Counted from the first letter of the stretch, positions 8,701 to 15,132 are shown. The stretch: DNA of 19,449 nt from Dehalococcoidia bacterium (GCA_012961565.1 DTZC01000143.1:1-19449); one strand, 5' to 3'. The notes: generated from the letters alone by a model not told the origin. Program-made: numbers and translations.

Positions 8701-8830
8701 TGCTGACTATATCAAGCAAGAGACGCTGGCCAGAGAGCTATCTCTAGCGTTGCCTCCCGAAGGGAGTTATACTGACCGTTTTCGCATTTCTGACCATGAA
8801 ATCCTGCTTGGCATTAGAAAGGCGGTTTGA
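5744..8830 (+). CDS. ileS: Isoleucine--tRNA ligase, type 2, with altered HIGH motif
   Basis: 1028 residues, the full length of a type 2 IleRS. The Rossmann core opens with MYEGPPTANGSPGIHLVLSR (43-62). The class I HIGH signature here reads Gly55-Ile56-His57-Leu58. The second signature is KMSKA (640-644), followed by KGNVVDPWSI. The editing domain is present, with AWTTTPWTLPGN and EEGTGIVHIAPAFG. Zinc-type CxxC pairs are CPRCGTSLSSHE, CWRCESPL, CTGC and CSRC. The anticodon-binding region includes VDELSNWYVRRSRRRFW. It charges tRNA-Ile and hydrolyses misformed Val products. It begins two bases after jag with no clear Shine-Dalgarno, so it may be read through from the upstream operon. The end is 22 bases from the convergent protease gene, with no obvious terminator. 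Confidence 0.95.
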   Translation: MFRPVSSKVNLPELESNILTFWKEHQIFQRSVEARRGATRFTMYEGPPTANGSPGIHLVLSRVFKDIIPRYKTMKGCYAPRKGGWDTHGLPVELEIEKMLNLSSKAQIEDYGVAKFNAHCRESVFRYLEEWEAMTERIGFWLDLENAYRTLDNSYIESCWWALKQLWDKGLIYLGYKVTPHCPRCGTSLSSHEVALGYRDDAEDPSVYIKFKLVPSSVATTVLEPFFNSFLLKPAYLLAWTTTPWTLPGNTALAVVPDADYSVMEGKDDHLIVASVLVEKVGLANYHEVIKVKGADIAGVQKGLRYAPLFNPHKYSIERRQFRRYYETKDTWHVALEIQPEDKDLSFPVIDADFVSLEEGTGIVHIAPAFGEVDFEAGEDNDLDFVQPVDLEGKITGNYPFAGRFVKDADPLILEYLKSRGLLYRSERITHTYPFCWRCESPLLYYAKKSWYIKTSAKKDMLVSGNAQITWYPEYIKHGRFGNWLENNVDWAFSRERYWGTPLNIWSCTGCGNYECVGSVNELKAKPDVEGLVEPLDLHRPFVDDIVFSCSRCGGRMKRQIEVIDCWFDSGAMPFAQWHYPFENVDVFSSSFPADYISEAVDQTRGWFYSLHAISTLIFDRPCFKNVICLGHILDAQGEKMSKAKGNVVDPWSILNSYGADALRWYLVTSSPPGNVRRFSSEAVGEVLRNFLLTLWNTYSFFVTYANIDRFDPKTTVAQSFSDLDRWVLSRLNQLIIDVDEALEHYDPTLAGRKIEAFVDELSNWYVRRSRRRFWKSQSDADKMAAYTTLYHCLVTLSKLLAPLAPFIAEEIYRNLVCSVDSEAVESVHLTDFPVADRTQIDEKLVNATRLAIQICGLGRAARARAAIKVRQPLSKALVKVRSADEEKALQRLSYQVRDELNVKEIKFSVGMKSVDESSGYVVAVDGDYWVAIATELSPELKAEGLAREIVRRLQTMRRAAGLDIADHIIIYYQDGKAIQQVMARFADYIKQETLARELSLALPPEGSYTDRFRISDHEILLGIRKAV

Positions 8831-8852
8831 GAGGAAGTGGGGGGCTGAGCAC

Positions 8853-9983
8853 CTATCTCTGTGGTGAGGGGCGTTGTGTTAACCGCGCATAAGTTGTCCT
8901 GGTTTCCTTGCCTCGAACGAAGGTTATCTTTACCTCCTCGCCGATCTGGGAGGAATGTATAGCTTGTATTAGTTCATCAGCGGTAGTTACCTCTTCATCT
9001 TTGAAATGAGTGATAACATCCAGTTGTCGCAAGCCTGCTTTATCTGCTGGGCTGCCTGGAGCCACATATGTGATGACTACCCCCCTGTTTACAGAGAGGC
9101 GATTTACCATAGCGACATAGGGGTCTACAGTATAAAGCTGGACTCCAAGATAGGGACGGGTTACATAGCCGTTTCTGATGAGTTGCTCTATTATAGGAAT
9201 GGCTGTTCTGGTGCTTATAGCATAGCCCATCCCCTCGACCCCCACAGCCGCAATCTTGGCACTGGTAATGCCGATGACCTGTGCTTGCATGTTCACCAAG
9301 GGTCCGCCGCTATTGCCCGGGTTAATTGCTGCCGAGGTTTCTATGAGGTCGCTCAAGGTCTGCCCATCGGCAGACAGGCTCACATTCAATCCACTGACTG
9401 TGCCCTCTTTGGCTCTTATTCCCCGTCCCAGAGGGTTGCCAATTGCCACTACCCAATCGCCGATTCTCAATTGTGTTGAGTCACCAAGGGCAGCAGCCGG
9501 TAGGTTATGAGCATCGATTTTGATAATGGCTAGGTCAGTCAAAGGGTCCCGGTATATCCTATTTGGGTCTGCTTGAAAGATTCTACCGCCAGTCAACTCG
9601 ACGGTTACCTTCTCGGCCCCTTCGACCACGTGGTTGTTGGTTACAATAATGCCGTTCTCATCTATTATCCAGCCCGAGCCGGCACCAGTCTGCTTTCGTG
9701 GACTCAGAAATATATCCAGGCTTACTATTTCAGTACTTATGGCAACTACCGAAGGATAGACTTTTTCCACAACGTCGGCAATGCTTGGTAATGTTGGTGC
9801 TGTGTGTTCTACGGGTGGTGGTGACCATTCTGGTTCTAGAGGTGGGGCAGGTGTGTGACTGGAAGATGGCTCACTATGTGGGGGCGCTGGTGCTGATGGG
9901 ACAGCTATAATGCAGCTCAGAGTGCTTGTTATCAGCACCAAAGACAATAAGAGCGCAACAATGTGTTTCATTCTTGTATCCAT
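8853..9983 (-). CDS. HtrA/DegP-like S1C serine protease with one PDZ domain
   Basis: 376 residues. The N-terminal 24 residues form a signal sequence (KHIVALLLSLVLITSTLSC). A lipobox is imperfect because Thr sits at -3. A Pro/Ser-rich linker covers about 28-65. The trypsin-like domain carries the triad His118 (TNNHVV), Asp150 (DPLTDLAI) and Ser225 (NPGNSGGPL), plus AIGNPLG. One PDZ domain spans about 277-370 (RPYLGVQ, GSPADKAGLRQLDVI). It probably acts outside the membrane in protein quality control. The longest start, ATG 9983, has no clear Shine-Dalgarno. The Met five codons in (ATG at 9971) gives a more typical signal peptide and may be the real start. It is a single-gene unit. Confidence 0.93.
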   Translation of the reverse strand: MDTRMKHIVALLLSLVLITSTLSCIIAVPSAPAPPHSEPSSSHTPAPPLEPEWSPPPVEHTAPTLPSIADVVEKVYPSVVAISTEIVSLDIFLSPRKQTGAGSGWIIDENGIIVTNNHVVEGAEKVTVELTGGRIFQADPNRIYRDPLTDLAIIKIDAHNLPAAALGDSTQLRIGDWVVAIGNPLGRGIRAKEGTVSGLNVSLSADGQTLSDLIETSAAINPGNSGGPLVNMQAQVIGITSAKIAAVGVEGMGYAISTRTAIPIIEQLIRNGYVTRPYLGVQLYTVDPYVAMVNRLSVNRGVVITYVAPGSPADKAGLRQLDVITHFKDEEVTTADELIQAIHSSQIGEEVKITFVRGKETRTTYARLTQRPSPQR

Positions 9984-10017
9984 TCAAATACTTATAAGCT
10001 TGGCTGGACTGACTCAA

Positions 10018-10046
10018 ATTTTAACACACAGTATTATGAGAGGCAA
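10018..10046 (-). promoter_or_regulatory. Promoter of the HtrA-like protease gene
   Basis: On the minus strand, -35 TTGCCT (10041-10046), a 17-base spacer and -10 TAAAAT (10018-10023), the latter preceded by TGT as in extended -10 promoters. The leader would be about 25-30 bases. No heat-shock inverted repeat of CIRCE type is visible. Confidence 0.6.
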
Positions 10047-10089
10047 AACAGAGAAGGGAGGTTAAAGAGTGCTTCAAACTCCAGCTGGC

Positions 10090-10119
10090 TTGATTCCGGT
10101 GAGAAACATAGGTCATAAT
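10090..10119 (+). promoter_or_regulatory. Possible promoter of the MBL-fold hydrolase gene
   Basis: TTGATT (10090-10095) and CATAAT (10114-10119) are 18 bases apart. A start near 10126 leaves a leader of about 80 bases before the preferred ATG at 10208. It does not overlap the divergent protease promoter. Confidence 0.4.
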
Positions 10120-10207
10120 GTGTGGTCATGTAGAGCGGGCGCGATAGATTACAGAAGCTCATCATAAAGGTAATTTGAAACTGAAATCGAAGATTGGAGA
10201 CGCAAAA

Positions 10208-10984
10208 ATGGATGTTCGGATACTTGGTGCCCATAATTGTGAAGCCCGAGGGCAAAGGCTAGTTTCATTGCTCATTGACGGCATATTAGCCCTGGATGCT
10301 GGTGGACTTACCTCAAGCCTTTCGCTGCCAGAACAGGAAAAAGTGCGAGCGGTCCTTCTTACCCATCATCATTTTGACCATACCAGGGATTTAGTTACTT
10401 TAGGAGCTAATGGTGCTGTATTTATGACTCCGGTTGAGGTGTATGCCTTACGGCATACATTTGAGATTGTCATTCCTTGCCTTCTTGACGGAAGAATGTA
10501 TGCCGACTTCTCCAAGTGGCCGTCAGAGGAAAAGCCTTTTATCCAGCCGAAAGTTATCGAGCCTTTTGAGCGGCTGGATATCAGCGGCTATGAGGTGCTG
10601 CCTGTGCCGGTAAAACATGCAGTGCCTTCTGTAGGCTACCAAGTTAGCTCAAAAAGAAGCGGTGCCAGCCTCTTTTACACAGGCGATACCGGGCCTGGGC
10701 TGAAAGAATGCTGGCGACGTATATCGCCACAGTTATTGATAATTGAGGTCTCCGGCATCAATAAGTTCCAAGACTTTCTTAGAAGTGTAGGGCATTTATC
10801 GGCTCGACTCCTCAAAGAAGAACTTGTTCAATTTCATCAAATCAAGGGTTATTTACCCCGTGTTCTGGTCACCCATATACCGCCCTATTTTCAGAGAGAG
10901 GTAGAGCAGGAGATCCAAGAGGTGAGACAAGAATTGGAAGCCACCATCGATATTGGTTATGAAGATATGCAGATTGTCTTGTAG
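10208..10984 (+). CDS. Metallo-beta-lactamase-fold hydrolase (cyclic-nucleotide phosphodiesterase / RNase Z-like group)
   Basis: 258 residues from ATG 10208, chosen because GGAG at 10196-10199 lies eight bases upstream and the protein then begins MDVRILGAHNCEARGQR, the usual first strand of the fold. An upstream in-frame TTG at 10175 would add 11 residues. Metal ligands are visible: HxHxDH at 53-58 (THHHFDHTRD), His137 (VKHAVPS), Asp160 (YTGD), His196 (GHLS) and His223 (THIPP). The GHLS and THIPP motifs resemble the class II phosphodiesterase and RNase Z-like branches, so the substrate is probably a phosphodiester, but which one cannot be told. It stands alone: divergent from the protease gene and convergent with trpB. 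Confidence 0.85.
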   Translation: MDVRILGAHNCEARGQRLVSLLIDGILALDAGGLTSSLSLPEQEKVRAVLLTHHHFDHTRDLVTLGANGAVFMTPVEVYALRHTFEIVIPCLLDGRMYADFSKWPSEEKPFIQPKVIEPFERLDISGYEVLPVPVKHAVPSVGYQVSSKRSGASLFYTGDTGPGLKECWRRISPQLLIIEVSGINKFQDFLRSVGHLSARLLKEELVQFHQIKGYLPRVLVTHIPPYFQREVEQEIQEVRQELEATIDIGYEDMQIVL

Positions 10985-11066
10985 CTGTGGGGCGCATGTA
11001 TTTTGTTAACATGTTATCAGCCCACTTGGCTTGAAGATACTTGCTGGATTTGCCACATATAACGCT

Positions 11067-11133
11067 GAGACCCTTCGTCTCCGCTCAGGTGCCATAGTTA
11101 ACACACATTGTTCTGAGCGGAGCGAAGAGCCTC
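11067..11133. repeat. Imperfect inverted repeat, likely a dispersed intergenic element
   Basis: The arm at 11067-11088 (GAGACCCTTCGTCTCCGCTCAG in pieces: GAGACCCTTCG, TCTCCGCTCAG) is complementary to 11113-11133 (CTGAGCGGAGCGAAGAGCCTC, reading CTGAGCGGAG then CGAAGAGCCTC) apart from about two mismatches and one bulged base, with a 24-base spacer. It lies between convergent genes and could act as a bidirectional terminator, though it has no T run. The CTGAGCGnAGCGAAGA core resembles short dispersed repeats I recall from many draft bacterial genomes. That link is from memory. No second copy occurs in this window. Confidence 0.6.
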
Positions 11134-11196
11134 AATCTTTTAAGCCTTTGCTATCGCCAACAAAGTTTGGTACTTCTCTTATTTTAGGGCTGCTGA

Positions 11197-12564
11197 TTAT
11201 GCTTCTACGTAGTGTACCTCCGGCAGATGGGCTAGTGCTTCCTTAACCTTTGCCTCAGGATATTCGTAGTCCTGAAGCTTGCCACTCAGGTATTCATCAT
11301 AGGCAGCAAGGTCAAAGTGCCCGTGTCCGCTCAAAGCTATAAGGATTGTCTTGGATTCGCCTGATTGTTTGCAGGCCAGAGCTTCATCTATAGCTACTCT
11401 AATGCCATGGTTTGGCTCGGGTGCTGGGACGATGCCTTCGCTTCTGGCGAACTGGACACCAGCTTCGAAAGTTGCCACTTGAGGTGCTGCCTTAGCTTCG
11501 ACAAAACCCAGGCGGTGGAGATGGCAGATTATTGGTGCCATGCCGTGGTAACGCAGCCCGCCGGCGTGGATCCCCGGGGGGATGAACGTGTGTCCCAGTG
11601 TGTACATTTTGACAATTGGTGCCATTCCAGCAACATCCCCATAGTCCCAGGTATAGAGCCCTTTCGTTACAGAGGGACAGGCTGATGGTTCTACATTGAT
11701 GATTCGCAAATTTGGCTTTTTACCCTTAATTTTGTCTTGGATGAAGGGCAGAAACATGCCGGCGAAGTTGCTACCGCCACCAATGCAGCCGACAATGATG
11801 TCTGGATAGAAGCCTGCCTTTTCCATTTGCTTCTTGGCTTCCTGACCGACTATAGTTTGATGGAGTAAAACAGAGTTGATGACGCTGCCGATAGAATAGT
11901 AAGTATCCTCACGCTTGAAGGCATCTTCTATCGCCTCACTTATGGCGATGCCAAGACTACCTGGTGAGCTCGGGTCTTCGGCCAGGATTTTACGTCCGAT
12001 CTCTGTGTCCTGGCTGGGGCTGGGCACACATTTGGCTCCCCAGGTTTCCATTAGGATGCGGCGGTAAGGTTTCTGGTTATAGCTCACCTTGACCATGTAC
12101 ACCTTACATTCGAGACCGAAGAAGGCGCAACCTAATGATAGAGCACTACCCCACTGACCGGCACCAGTCTCAGTGGTGAAGCGTTTTATGCCATCCTTCT
12201 TGCCGTAATAAGCTTGAGCCACGGCGGTGTTGAGCTTATGACTTCCGGCTGGACTTACACCCTCGTATTTGTAGAAGATTTTGGCGGGGGTGTCCAGGAC
12301 CTTTTCTAAGCGGTAAGCCCGGATTAGAGGGGTCGGTCGCCATAGCTTGTAGACATCTATCACCTCTTCTGGGATTTCGATATGCCGCTCCTTGCTGAAT
12401 TCCTGGTCTTGTAACCCCTTGGGAAACAATGGTGGAGGTAGTGGGGTGGGTTCTTTCGTGCCAGGGTGTAGCAACGGCGGCAATGGTTTAGGTAAGTCGG
12501 CTAACACATTGTACCAAGTTGTAGGCATTTCCTTTTCGGTCAGGATGATTTTAGTTTGTTTCAT
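11197..12564 (-). CDS. trpB: Tryptophan synthase beta chain, TrpB2 type
   Basis: 455 residues, longer than the roughly 400 of TrpB1, as expected for TrpB2. The PLP lysine is Lys110 in [11 protein letters not shown]. The substrate loop is [16 protein letters not shown] (130-145) and the phosphate-binding loop is GGGSNFAG (262-269). The C-terminus has [17 protein letters not shown]. The enzyme condenses indole and serine (some TrpB2 also use other beta-substituted or phosphorylated substrates) to form tryptophan with PLP. No trpA or other trp gene is adjacent, which fits TrpB2, often found outside trp operons as a stand-alone indole-salvage enzyme. GGGAGGA lies six or so bases before the ATG. 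A Trp T-box and a Trp-coding leader ORF precede it, so expression should rise when tryptophan is short. Confidence 0.95.
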   Translation of the reverse strand: MKQTKIILTEKEMPTTWYNVLADLPKPLPPLLHPGTKEPTPLPPPLFPKGLQDQEFSKERHIEIPEEVIDVYKLWRPTPLIRAYRLEKVLDTPAKIFYKYEGVSPAGSHKLNTAVAQAYYGKKDGIKRFTTETGAGQWGSALSLGCAFFGLECKVYMVKVSYNQKPYRRILMETWGAKCVPSPSQDTEIGRKILAEDPSSPGSLGIAISEAIEDAFKREDTYYSIGSVINSVLLHQTIVGQEAKKQMEKAGFYPDIIVGCIGGGSNFAGMFLPFIQDKIKGKKPNLRIINVEPSACPSVTKGLYTWDYGDVAGMAPIVKMYTLGHTFIPPGIHAGGLRYHGMAPIICHLHRLGFVEAKAAPQVATFEAGVQFARSEGIVPAPEPNHGIRVAIDEALACKQSGESKTILIALSGHGHFDLAAYDEYLSGKLQDYEYPEAKVKEALAHLPEVHYVEA

Positions 12565-12631
12565 CTTTGTCCTCCCTGTTCATTCGTTTCTTAATTGAAA
12601 GTCGAAGTCCTATTGTTTTTGGGTTCCGTGA

Positions 12632-12685
12632 CTAATCTCCTCCTTGGCCCCAAGGGGGCCACATCTTCACTATGCTCGTTATCAT
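12632..12685 (-). CDS. Putative tryptophan-sensing leader peptide upstream of trpB
   Basis: 17-codon ORF giving MITSIVKMWPPWGQGGD. Its Shine-Dalgarno (12688-12700 on the minus strand) is complementary to the 16S 3' end over about 12 consecutive bases, stronger than that of any annotated gene here, with a seven-base gap from AGGAGG to ATG. The Trp codons are the 9th and 12th, flanking two Pro codons. Both Trp codons fall in the arms of a perfect 7-bp hairpin (12645-12661). It lies between the T-box terminator and trpB (67 bases to the trpB start), so it is transcribed only after T-box read-through. Pro-Pro-Trp is a known ribosome-slowing context that depends on EF-P. By analogy with the T-box plus leader peptide of the Bacillus subtilis anti-TRAP operon, it probably controls translation or elongation into trpB. 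Function is inferred. Confidence 0.7.
   Translation of the reverse strand: MITSIVKMWPPWGQGGD
12645..12661 (-). promoter_or_regulatory. Hairpin inside the leader ORF that pairs the two Trp-codon regions
   Basis: On the minus strand TGGCCCC and GGGGCCA form a perfect 7-bp, nearly all G-C stem with a three-base CTT loop. The first Trp codon opens the 5' arm, and the second lies across the loop edge and 3' arm. No T run follows, so it is not a terminator by itself. A ribosome paused at either Trp codon would cover and melt it. Confidence 0.6.
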
Positions 12686-12712
12686 TTCATCACCTCCTTT
12701 TGTGTAAGTCAC

Positions 12713-12748
12713 AAGAAGAGAGCCTCTCGCCTAAGGGGCGAGAGGCTC
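12713..12748 (-). terminator. T-box-controlled intrinsic terminator
   Basis: Perfect 12-bp stem GAGCCTCTCGCC/GGCGAGAGGCTC with a five-base loop (12720-12748), followed on the minus strand by the T-rich tail TCTTCTT. The loop and the end of the 5' arm also pair with the T-box sequence in the antiterminator, so the two folds are mutually exclusive. Confidence 0.93.
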
Positions 12749-13008
12749 AACCTTCGCGGTGCCACCCTTGTTGGTCTTTTCAGACCATCTCAATCAGATA
12801 CAGCCCTATTGCTAGGGCGATATCCTGGGTTATGATAACGCTACCCCTTGCGTCAAAGCCTACTCGTGTTGTTTTAGCAACCTTTCGGTTTGCAGCTCCC
12901 AGGTCCATTCAGCCTTGGCGCTGGCATCAGCTCTCACCTTCCCTGACTCTCTGTAACCCCGCTTCAAGGCTTACTAGTCCTGTTCCCAGCCTTTGCTGTA
13001 TTCAATTA
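12713..13008 (-). promoter_or_regulatory. Tryptophan T-box riboswitch (leader of trpB)
   Basis: Complete T-box leader, read on the minus strand. The Stem I specifier loop is closed by CAGG/CCTG (12979-12982 with 12900-12903) and AGCCTTG/CAAGGCT (12965-12971 with 12911-12917). Its 3' side reads GAATGGA with UGG, the Trp codon, at 12905-12907; the 5' side contains AGTA of the loop E type. The distal Stem I shows CAGAGAG...GGTGAGAGCTG (12928-12953). The T-box sequence AAGGGTGGCACCGCG is at 12755-12769. Its bulge UGGC pairs with an uncharged tRNA ending GCCA, so it expects discriminator G73, as bacterial tRNA-Trp has. The antiterminator (AAGGG with CCCTT, GCG with CGC) excludes the terminator at 12720-12748. 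Uncharged tRNA-Trp should allow transcription into trpB. Confidence 0.95.
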
Positions 13009-13014
13009 TCTAAT

Positions 13015-13042
13015 ATCTTAACACATTTTTTTGGCTTGTCAA
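13015..13042 (-). promoter_or_regulatory. Promoter of the trpB transcript
   Basis: Consensus -35 TTGACA (13037-13042), a 16-base spacer and -10 TAAGAT (13015-13020) preceded by TGT. Transcription should start near 13008, right at the base of T-box Stem I. It is the strongest promoter match in the window, as expected for a gene controlled by attenuation. Confidence 0.85.
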
Positions 13043-13189
13043 GTTTTTAGGTATGGCTAGGAGGAGTGGCGAACGCCTTGTAATGTGTACCTATGTTCAT
13101 GGCTGCTAAAAGAGTCTGACACTATTTGCTCGCAATCATCGTCAATAGGAATTAGCAGTAGTTGCTAGCGTCAACCTGTGTGTCAAGGG

Positions 13190-13218
13190 TTAAAGTTATT
13201 GGGGGTATATGCTATACT
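13190..13218 (+). promoter_or_regulatory. Promoter of the PAC2 gene pair
   Basis: -10 TATACT (13213-13218) is preceded by TGC, an extended -10. The -35 at 13190-13195 (TTAAAG) is weak, with a 17-base spacer. A start near 13225 gives a 30-base leader to the preferred ATG at 13255. The start also falls inside the longer TTG-initiated frame from 13162, which argues against that frame. Confidence 0.5.
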
Positions 13219-13254
13219 TACTTCACCTGGGTAATCTTAGAGCGAGCAAGACCT

Positions 13255-14166
13255 ATGGGCATGAAATTGTTTAAAGAACCAGAGCTTAACAGCCCGACCC
13301 TTGTGGCTTGCTGGCCTGGAATTGGGAATATCGGAATAATTGCAGTTGACACCCTCAGGAGGATGGTCGGAGCTGAGGAACTTGGTGAAATAGAACCCTG
13401 GGAGTTCTTCTATCCTCGGAAGGTGTTAATCGAAAGCGGTGAATTGAAAGACTTGGTTTTTCCGGTTAATAAGTTTTATTTCAAAAAGGCCGAAGGGAAA
13501 GATTTACTGTTTTTCCTTGGCGAGGAACAGCCTACTGATAGAGGTGGGATTTATGCTGAGGGAACAAAGGCTTATAGAATGGCAAATCTTGTTCTAGAGG
13601 TGGCACTAAAGTTTGGCTGTAGTAAAGTTTATACTTCAGGAGCAGCCGTTGCCCCGATTCATCACACTGCTAGGTCTAGGGTCTGGGCAGTACCGAATAG
13701 CGAGAACCTGATCGAGGAAATTCGAAGCTACGAGAATACAGTGTTAATGTCAGATATAGAAGGTAGAGGAGGACAAGGCAATATCACTGGTTTGAATGGT
13801 CTTCTGTTAGGTGTTGCTAGGAAACGAGGGGTGGCAGCTATCTGTCTGATGGGCGAGATACCAATTTACCTCCACGGATTCCCGATTTCCTACCCTAAAG
13901 GGTCACAATCGGTGCTGGAGGTGTTAGGGGCTGCTCTTGGAATCACAGTTGACTTACACGAAATCAATGCACTTGTTGAGCAGAGCGAAAGAGAGATAGA
14001 GAGTGTTTATGCCAGACTGCCTTCAGAAATCCGGGAACAGCTCGACAGGTTAAAATATGTAACCCATGCCAAACCGGCAGAGCCAGGACCTATAACAGAG
14101 GAAGACAAGAAGAGGATCCTCCAGGAAATTGATAAGTTGTTTAAGAAAGAACCGGGAGTCGAGTAG
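13255..14166 (+). CDS. PAC2 family protein (first of a tandem pair)
   Basis: 303 residues from ATG 13255 (MGMKLFKEPELNSPTLVACW). A TTG at 13162 in frame would add 31 residues that lack family features and lie partly upstream of the likely promoter; ATG 13261 is also possible. The PAC2 fold is shown by PTLVACWPGIGNIGIIAVDTL, IEPWEFFYPRKVLIESG, KVYTSGAAVAPIHHTARS, LLLGVARKRGVAAICLMGEIP and PKGSQSVLEVLGAALGI. The last 50 or so residues are charged and helical, probably coiled coil. The eukaryotic and archaeal relatives chaperone proteasome assembly; bacterial members have no settled function and no proteasome genes are seen here. The stop is two bases before a paralog. Confidence 0.85.
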   Translation: MGMKLFKEPELNSPTLVACWPGIGNIGIIAVDTLRRMVGAEELGEIEPWEFFYPRKVLIESGELKDLVFPVNKFYFKKAEGKDLLFFLGEEQPTDRGGIYAEGTKAYRMANLVLEVALKFGCSKVYTSGAAVAPIHHTARSRVWAVPNSENLIEEIRSYENTVLMSDIEGRGGQGNITGLNGLLLGVARKRGVAAICLMGEIPIYLHGFPISYPKGSQSVLEVLGAALGITVDLHEINALVEQSEREIESVYARLPSEIREQLDRLKYVTHAKPAEPGPITEEDKKRILQEIDKLFKKEPGVE

Positions 14167-14168
14167 CC

Positions 14169-15002
14169 TTGCGTGACAGTGGCTGTTTTAAGGTTTTCAC
14201 TAAGCCAGGATTAACAACCTCGACCCTATTGGTAGCCTGGAATCAAGATGTAGGAAAGGTTGGGACAAAGGTGGCAGATTACCTCAACAGGAAACTGGGG
14301 TGCCAGGAGTTTGCTGAAATCGAGCCTCTGGGCTTCTTTCCACTAAGCGGAGTCTCGGTTGAGGACGATATAGCCCAATTTCCTGAAAGTAAGTTTTATT
14401 ACTCTCAAGAAAAGGCTTTGGTGGTTTTCAAAAGCGACATACCGCCGTCTGAATGGTATCGCTTTCTGAGGTCAATCTTGGATATTGCTGAACACTATTG
14501 TGCTGTGGAGGAGTTGTATATTGTCGGTGGTATGGTTTCGCCGGGTGCCCATACAACACCACGCGCGCTATTATCAGTGACCAATTCTCCGCAAATCAAA
14601 GAAATGTTAGGACAGTACGGACTTGTTACTAATATGCATTATGAGACTCCAGACGGACAGAGGCCAACGTTGAGTTCTTTTCTCCTATGGGTGGCAAAAA
14701 AGAGGGGCATTTCTGGGGCAAGCCTGTGGGTGCCAGTGCCCTTCTATCTGACTGGTGTAGAAGACCCGAGGGCATGGAAGAAGGTCATCCAGTTTTTTGA
14801 CACAAGACTTGCGCTGGGATTGGACCTCACTGACCTGGATGATGAGATAGCGAGGCAGAGTGCAAAGATAGCTCAGATGAGAAGCAAGCTTCCCGAGCTT
14901 GATAGCTATATCAGCAGGCTGGAGAGCAATCTGAGCCTTACTGCGGAGGAAAGCGAGAAGCTGGCAAAAGAGGTGGAGGAGTTTCTGAAAAAGACATATT
15001 GA
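14169..15002 (+). CDS. PAC2 family protein (second of a tandem pair)
   Basis: 277 residues from TTG 14169, the only start that keeps the first conserved strand; GGGAG at 14154-14158 lies ten bases upstream, inside the end of the previous gene. It is a diverged paralog of its neighbour: STLLVAWNQDVGKVGTKVADYL matches PTLVACWPGIGNIGIIAVDTL, and FAEIEPLGFFPLSGVSVED matches LGEIEPWEFFYPRKVLIES. YIVGGMVSPGAHTTPRAL aligns with YTSGAAVAPIHHTARS. The C-terminal 70 residues (DLDDEIARQSAKIAQMRSKL onward) look like coiled coil. The tandem arrangement with a two-base gap suggests a co-translated heteromer. This is inference. The function is unknown. Confidence 0.83.
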   Translation: MRDSGCFKVFTKPGLTTSTLLVAWNQDVGKVGTKVADYLNRKLGCQEFAEIEPLGFFPLSGVSVEDDIAQFPESKFYYSQEKALVVFKSDIPPSEWYRFLRSILDIAEHYCAVEELYIVGGMVSPGAHTTPRALLSVTNSPQIKEMLGQYGLVTNMHYETPDGQRPTLSSFLLWVAKKRGISGASLWVPVPFYLTGVEDPRAWKKVIQFFDTRLALGLDLTDLDDEIARQSAKIAQMRSKLPELDSYISRLESNLSLTAEESEKLAKEVEEFLKKTY

Positions 15003-15046
15003 ATGAAATCTATTACTCTGGTTTGGAGAGAGGGATTTGAGGAAGC

Positions 15047-15076
15047 TTGAAACTCAAGTGTTGGGCGGGTTACAAT
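15047..15076 (+). promoter_or_regulatory. Promoter of the zinc-ribbon membrane protein gene
   Basis: TTGAAA (15047-15052) and TACAAT (15071-15076) with an 18-base spacer, each one mismatch from consensus. The leader would be about 50 bases. A small hairpin CTTGA-AAC-TCAAG overlaps the -35. Confidence 0.55.
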
Positions 15077-15132
15077 TTGGCTGCGAGATGTAGAATTGAG
15101 CTTGACCAACTCCAAAATAGGTAACCGATAAC

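Noticed and set aside
8831..8852. Terminator between ileS and the protease gene
   Set aside because: Only a weak CACC/GGTG pairing with no T run is present, and it extends into the protease coding end.
9006..9910. Several plus-strand ORFs across the protease gene
   Set aside because: They are antisense shadows of a complete HtrA-like protein with an intact triad and PDZ domain.
11031..11246. 71-codon ORF between the MBL-fold gene and trpB
   Set aside because: It starts with TTG, has no Shine-Dalgarno, runs through the inverted repeat and into the antisense of trpB. The peptide looks like translated repeat sequence.
12595..13050. 151-codon plus-strand ORF upstream of trpB
   Set aside because: It is the antisense of the T-box leader and leader ORF. 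The RNA structure fully explains the sequence.
13162..13254. N-terminal extension of the first PAC2 protein from TTG 13162
   Set aside because: It lies over the likely promoter and adds residues unlike the family. ATG 13255 directly precedes the conserved core.
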